64,000 bases of DNA from Kitasatospora arboriphila (GTDB lineage Bacteria; Actinomycetota; Actinomycetes; Mycobacteriales; Mycobacteriaceae). Numbering within the stretch: the first letter of the stretch is position 1; every line of letters begins with the position of its first letter. Positions 61,701 through 64,000 of this stretch are shown here, one piece after another. Where the stretch lies: contig NZ_JNYV01000002.1 in assembly GCF_000717275.1 (NCBI RefSeq), positions 806,001 to 870,000 on the forward strand, given 5' to 3'. The notes beneath the pieces are model-generated. The model worked only from the letters and a program-made list of their open reading frames with translations. It was not told the origin of the DNA and searched no databases. A program made the translations under genes and the position numbers.

Positions 61701-61809
61701 CGTGTCTGACAGTACTGTCCGGAAGATGTTCAGTGACGACGGGGTTACCCTACACCGGGCGGTTGAGGCGCTGCAGAACGAAGATTCACCGCGATCGGCG
61801 CACCACTGA
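52792..61809 (+). CDS. Giant multi-domain protein, third gene of the system
   Basis: About 3,005 residues from GTG 52792, which overlaps the caspase stop as GTGA; an in-frame ATG at 52744 is the alternative. Residues 1-850 appear helical. From about 55,500 to 61,200 the protein is rich in beta-barrel-like segments, each with a turn such as IGDLVAVPLV, APGQFVAEF, RAGDTVVPL, AAGDIVRLR, RPGQLVPVR or SPGEVYVCE. These recall S1/OB/SH3-type modules. The last 200 residues are helical. I see no Walker motif, signal peptide or membrane helix. Intact despite its size, so under selection. It may be the sensor or scaffold (inference). Family not recognised. Confidence 0.85.
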   Translation: MIEDWYFGCCIDLPPRESQTFLDVLDCLRTSGTAVLDGSDYGSNHRLLLTAYAELARLETAARRYALPPMLTAGLRHSASPRILAAVRHEAAHSLETLDRSVRAPLEQAIQLLLDDGGGDEVVSYLNAAALSARQRPIPPRSTIPYLDTEDFTAEILLLAVLLQALVQDPTLVGTVVEEDGLVSFAHRAIDGRFGRLALILAVDLATFAGDRLISRDELRTKLDAIDAGAPAYEPDLLAAHARLVFGTPGSPGHDAPARDAVDAIHVEAFTLERLRAVRRRSAVFTQADKARQAVARLGLNSDPVPVISSVLWQAILWEMAGDIDPVATSRFVAECWIPEHQPPKGEVRVSGPVSSLRQWRTDLADLGRLRITGVEFRTSHGKLHRSTLVSVLVLSPWINRSDNRWSNTVSKFTRVNDGLVLLRLFCAVPLAVRLLRTMACTEQQRERLIALILHAADVLSDKTHRDYLSNLAHGNDTAPSMTRPLSALALHVRRVVDRTGQGKFSGVEPRWFVDFAAREELPNRTARQETYLRGVPALNVVDFWVTDALSAAVPDDGIDRLTSRWLAPVGETGSRSLAEWALDTSLRRQPRGLAAKPAALLVAYLGVNDTARRRMKSWHERSTAAEVRSVWQVIGTGWLTADDWRNILPPSLNADLRVVRAMTTERLLAVFQDGEGKSWPEVDGWIRDWREAHQEVRQVMDLSRPARRRLVDLLAAPVTGEPGERMVLEEVIDIELEFGMGTPTDRWALFDRLNQRSSLPRHLAQALRLRLLIGLYHRGSVVESRSSAQSPWEVIDQERSDALLNRLLQTFIFQLGRTTATVAGHEHLRDAIPGLWWMANRTHSLVLHEHELTLPVTTRRVDGRRLAGVTVDRVRDILQLHCARPPELTTGPAVLDPHQLGADDLRTLPGLGTGGVLGVVCAVTPTSVWVNCSLDDPLEVELPTGGRAEIGDLVAVPLVRSTHPTYRVEGKIRFLEGAPQVGDVRAATVTGHEIRGRTWLRIMLNSGDGVTPRSWLTNDTTLAGTAVLRRWDPDVLRALAGRPVAQIETMAQWSGMYWLPVDWGMAEFLAVDAANAVETPLRLVLIDDLPDAEALRCSSAPGRVGIIPDSAWYPNHLRELRAAIDADGAYGLAVSVKVTENSGTPQLQIVPNARLGPDDRWVDRRNVRWREQFQDGAENLAVRSPTGVWMCHTGDSALPEIVVEGLATKEAITTFVPTVWDDADQRQARVAGRATPTQALRLGPPAVDTFHRIVDVNASDRLKLRAALPGISWGLTRGYTDENLLVDIEAESLTLSPIDQAPPDRRFVKNRVLEVVQVYYPARRDGPREHTPLPTKKLLELIGHEARSVAEDALVRAKEFRGLVVRAPKHGQDRDFGVSTVWLEAHDTVFSMSLPLSAFDHTPSGAGAIISARLTDQGWVFTARTRRIRVRALWTVDDSGQGDDRGLFLGVVQWRGRPSALIQSTDSPVLRIMSAKAWRTADHLSKAGYGGIPYATALVETSRIFSNSYQRITLRIGSAGKVALAGQTRETNPTERARATAIHMRLHSVDADYVAVQRVFILDDARGSDRSVADASYKDPLADYRGYLAGSQGPLPAQLNGESMRLTTGWQVPVAGQPSWTAPLAPGERPWVDVTYDRGSLVVLCGDELDQRVSYRQTPAVAPGQFVAEFQRQGLVIGIRSSLRTPLNYVDRRTTPRGVVHRMEWGYGKVVEILDDDLTLDGVRLSKRSKVLFHGDVLRAVQITNAAHGAYRVDIATSDIRWGWHSQIFYEADQGTVHLAEVDLSPDGEHARIARLLTRNPNGWRENKGHEGVMAVQLSRARFSPTAREDIKQACSERRTGSANDSNPVYALVKLETSLFLNSRGYEVSFNYLSPDRLPTGSRVFMTATRMQQLINDVRLHLVLDDVLGSEGKPRLTVGVTKREFSRRSQLLSNLYATDREALTGSVYLVKLRDPAVPVRPGQIRDALARSTRALISLLRNAEATCVAAVTPLRNGQIELELEPGTVFKLNRGELSGDIDLPRGSLARLSLDRENRITLRTALLGDSAYLHPEGRAVLLLPMQNIISKRRTMQEALAAGTYSVAGLPSVTVPAKSFQNATSFERKLLTTPHPRVAWLRPNATGGQPVLSDEKVAAGTVDFEAAGNAVVVELASGDRHPIDLSELSYFDGSAAEITKYVEGTWWTYHDTTTSHRDPENVDRVAPHSPLTRRARMTNEPVFFSPGWTLRHNPKHFVRYGFPPTGLLDMLASTGREQEFPVAGRSGHRDKPDGIWVEQAPGRLVHLTGAMLTVRAGDTVVPLDNFAWEHFAAGDIVRLRPDSRTSTEIASIELLRWVPGSRAAFGGYALLPVVKVDGDAGLVQLGGGIWLLNFPLDPASEPPSGHVRLTPGNKLVAASPPRPRDVVLLGVRDGKLEILGAPGLRITLADRGWADWIRKALTDPFERDQLIQLCGGALPVSVESVVGDTVNISRNRQGDFALRPGQLVPVRPLGRLRETRVLLRRGGKLSLCQERDLVPGLPACLLEEAIQCLSVLENDLWIHVNAEGRLRVGLPEVDADSSVGEEASLEPIALIGKGDGHGVLCWDARHGRPRWLPATLIGWTELTDGEIERHIVQGKRALTAQILPDGSASMVGRAVNEQRSRHLRSGQTIRTEVVDETFCPVDGRRVRFLARAYLSDMLLRVDWDALREPPSPGEVYVCEVDSVRFNNGRASVVAVLPGTRQVAMDLPRWIAEQRRPDRLPGWSEADGATAHASIVLAAVKADGDLRAIALPWLEAHGSHALHLTTETTLDAVPMLAAVLVVDSISTQAPPGAVRDLCGNLAVSLCRHLGLRAARSRHVEPIVATWLSDSPTVGFDDLWRRLDWLTIAPSITTKDRDAIRTVYRGIRARTAVRPEPDLDVVSSALAASVGLHVDYSELSAHNRNLGPLVGLARALTPHPSGKPAQRALLDDQRKLLRDTLARLINKPPMFVSDSTVRKMFSDDGVTLHRAVEALQNEDSPRSAHH

Positions 61810-61834
61810 GAAATCCGCCCGGGTCTGGCGAACC

Positions 61835-62200
61835 GAGCGCGCATCGGCGACGTCGTGGCGCACGAAACTGGGGGAACGGCGCGACACCGCCGCCTTGGTG
61901 CTGCGATGCTCCGCTCAGAAATCGTCGGACTCGCGGTCGGGGATGTACGAAGGACCCGCGATGGCTGGATCGTCACCCTCCGCAAATCAAAGACCGATCA
62001 GGATGGCGCCGGTCAACGCAAAGCCCTCCCGACCGGCGAGCATCTGGAGACGCGCGGCCCGTGCGCGTATGTGCGGCGGCTGCACTGCCATGCCGCCTAC
62101 AACCGGTTGGGGCGGGCCGGGCTGATCCCGATTCTTGGCTGCAGATCGCCCGCATGATGTATCGGCGCGGTCTACCGGGAATGTCAGCACGAACTCTAGC
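61835..62200 (+). pseudogene. Tyrosine recombinase (integrase) remnant
   Basis: The frame from 61855 contains MLRSEIVGLAVGDVRRTRDG and WIVTLRKSKTDQDGAGQRKA, the RRSEL...SKTDQEG pattern of actinobacterial site-specific recombinases (first catalytic Arg box). Upstream pieces and the later GLPGMSARTL block, resembling the HSLR box region, lie in other frames. The N-terminus and the catalytic tyrosine are missing. It could be a relic of the enzyme that brought the island. Confidence 0.7.
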
Positions 62201-63440
62201 GTCGGTGTCTACCGAGCGCTTCGGCCGCAGATGCCCAACATTAACTACAAGGTCGAGGCGGCATCCTCGCGCTCGTCGACTTCCATCCAGCCATTGGCCG
62301 TCGGAAGAGCGGGCGACGGCTGGAACGGGCGACGGGTGGAGCGGTTGGCTCAACCCGGGAATGCTGAATGGTTCCGGTTCCCACTTGCGCGGCCGCTCCG
62401 CCAGCAGGTCCCCCGTGATCTTGTCGTCGTGATCGACCACGTCGATTGGCGGATCAAGGTGGATGACCACTTCCACGTCGTCGAGCGAACGCTTCGTCTT
62501 GTTCGTTACCCGCACAGAGAACCCCGGGGAGGTCGCCACGACCGCGTCGCGCACGTCTTCTACAGCTTTGATCGCCGCAGCCTCGAAGTTGTCGACCTCG
62601 GCGTGAAACTCGCTTCGAGTCCTTGAGTCGCTTCGGCCGGCAAATCCCGAGAGTGCGCCGGGTTCGAAACCGATCCCGCATGTCGTGGTGGACGGTTGTG
62701 GGTTCGGGCATGTTGCGCGCAGATCTGCTGCCGCAGCGTTGATGTGCGCGATGGCGGCCGCCGGATCGCAAACCACTGCCCGTACCTGCCCCAGGATCTC
62801 AATGTCGATGTCGACATCGGGTTGCGCATGGCGCACGCGGTCGACCATCGCAGTCAGTCACTTGAGGCCCGGTGGCCGGCCTTGTTTCAGCCCCTGGGCG
62901 TAGATAGATCACACCGTCCCTACTGCCGTCACCCTCGCGTTGACACGGCCGCATCGCTGCCTGCTCGGGAGGCTCCACGATGATGGCGACGACCTCATAG
63001 CCGTCTACATCGATGCGCTGGTAGTCCCATCCCGGCCCGGGATCGCCCACGAAACTCGTCACCTCACGACGGAGGTCTTTGTCGTCGAACTTGGCCGCCG
63101 CACCGGCGATCGCCGGTGGTGTCGTCTTGTAGTTCAGGCCGACGAGCATCACTGCGTAACCGCCGAAGCGGCTCGCGGCGAGACCTGGCGGGCGGTTGGC
63201 TGTGGCGAGGATGAACTTCGCGATCTTTGCCCGCCCCGCCTTGGGCGACATGTCGACTTCTGATTTGAGCTCGAGGGGTGGCCCTCGTGGCGATCGTCCC
63301 CTACCGTCAGCAGCCCCTCGACCCAGCATGCGCCATTGGCGTTGTCCAGTCGGTAGCCGATCCATGTCGAGTGCAGCCATGCCGTGAATACCTCCGAGAG
63401 CTCGATGATGCACCCGGATGAATCAATGATGCATCAGACG
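62170..63440 (-). pseudogene. Broken AlbA_2 (Schlafen-type) DNA-binding domain gene
   Basis: Three frames read on together: SEVFTAWLHSTWIGYRLDNA in one, then PLELKSEVDMSPKAGRAKIA...KFILATANRPPG (AlbA_2 core) through GWDYQRIDVDGYEVVAIIV in a second, then AMVDRVRHAQPDVDIDIEIL onward in a third. Frameshifts are at about 63,285 and 62,860. The 3' end runs into the integrase remnant near 62,170, so it was probably cut by that insertion. AlbA_2 proteins bind nucleic acid and are common in defence loci. Confidence 0.65.
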
Positions 63441-63601
63441 AGACACTCCGGTCCCAGGTGTTCTGTCGGTGAAGATGTTGTCTCAGCGCAGTCAGGCATA
63501 CTCGGATCGTTCCGTTGAATGTTGCGTTCATGGCACCAGATACGTGATATATCTACCCTCCGATGATGTCTACGCATGCCGGATAGTGGGAAGTCCGATA
63601 C

Positions 63602-64000
63602 TTAACCGTCAGCAGTTTTGCACGGGTCGGATTTGTGGAGATCTGTCACGCTGAAGTCAACTGTACAATCCCACTTCGGCGTCTTATAGCTGACAGAAAC
63701 AGTGGCTTCATTGTCTACCTTGCTGACCTCCAGTTTTTGGCAGGTCGTGCCGGCTGCGTCTGCGACCGCTACCGCCATGCCGTACGAGGAGGGATCATCC
63801 TTGATGCCTGCAGACAGAGTGGTGGCCTCACCGGCCTTTATGTCGGTTGCGCTCGCGACTACGTTCAAATTGAAAGTTAGCTTGGTAGGGTCGTCGCTTG
63901 CGAGAGGTACCACGCTGGCGGTCACTTGGGGGACGGTGGAATCTTCGGGGCCGGACTGTTCTTCATAGACAGCGATTGCCCCGCCAAAGAAACCCGTAAT
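63602..64000 (-). CDS. Secreted or membrane-anchored hypothetical protein, partial
   Basis: The C-terminal 132 residues; the frame is open to the window edge. The visible part starts ITGFFGGAIAVYEEQSGPED, probably the end of a membrane helix. It continues as a beta-rich extracellular domain (LTFNLNVVASATDIKAGEAT, ATVSVSYKTPKWDCTVDF) with three cysteines. Family not recognised. It may mark the right flank or another island gene. Confidence 0.65.
   Translation of the reverse strand: MTGFFGGAIAVYEEQSGPEDSTVPQVTASVVPLASDDPTKLTFNLNVVASATDIKAGEATTLSAGIKDDPSSYGMAVAVADAAGTTCQKLEVSKVDNEATVSVSYKTPKWDCTVDFSVTDLHKSDPCKTADG

Noticed and set aside
1..64000. CRISPR array, intact insertion sequence, rRNA genes
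   Set aside because: No regularly spaced repeats, no complete transposase with terminal repeats and no rRNA sequence were seen.

Overview
The window is a stretch of high-GC actinobacterial chromosome, most likely from a mycolic-acid producer of the order Mycobacteriales (a Gordonia, Williamsia or Rhodococcus-like organism; genus not decidable by eye). Evidence: a galactan-export cluster (glfT1-wzt-wzm) next to the proteasome activator gene bpa, a DesA3-type acyl-CoA desaturase with its reductase, an antigen-85-like esterase, and several genes in the same neighbourhoods as Mycobacterium tuberculosis Rv3772-Rv3783.

Positions 1-35,213 are mostly conserved core genome: galactan synthesis/export and bpa (1-2.9 kb); a class V aminotransferase-fold protein, quinone reductase, MarR regulator and tRNA-Ser(UGA) (2.9-6 kb); two gene ends capped by matching long palindromes (6.1-7.4 kb); a decayed FabH-like gene, guanine deaminase and small enzymes (7.4-12 kb); a general-stress block with two GAF-ANTAR regulators, a STAS anti-sigma antagonist, a formaldehyde-dehydrogenase-like ADH, a DUF4383 membrane protein, hemerythrin and PhoU, with two near-perfect SigF/SigB-type promoters (12-18.5 kb); the fatty-acid desaturase pair (18.8-21.4 kb); hydrolase, 2OG-Fe(II) oxygenase and CorA (21.4-24.5 kb); a secreted ice-binding-like, Thr-rich, collagen-like protein coupled to a class F sortase (25.1-27.2 kb); ddl, murF, an acyltransferase, thioesterase, esterase and a HisC/Pat aminotransferase (27.2-34.9 kb); tRNA-Ser(GCU) and tRNA-Arg(ACG).

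Directly after tRNA-Arg (35,214 to at least 63.4 kb) the composition becomes AT-richer and mosaic, and the content changes to a defence island: a decayed NACHT NTPase, a fused restriction-modification enzyme, a zinc-hook SMC-like ATPase with a coupled small gene, a SAP-domain protein, a GmrSD-like DUF262 nuclease, an EcsC-like protein, and integrase remnants at about 49.1 and 61.9 kb. The right part (49.3-61.8 kb) is one tightly overlapping three-gene operon: an alpha/beta hydrolase, a caspase-like protease with a VMAP-C-like segment, and a giant protein of about 3,005 residues with many beta-barrel-like segments and no recognised family. This operon is my main candidate for an undescribed conflict system. 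The far right holds a broken AlbA_2-type gene and the end of a secreted or membrane-anchored protein gene that runs off the window.
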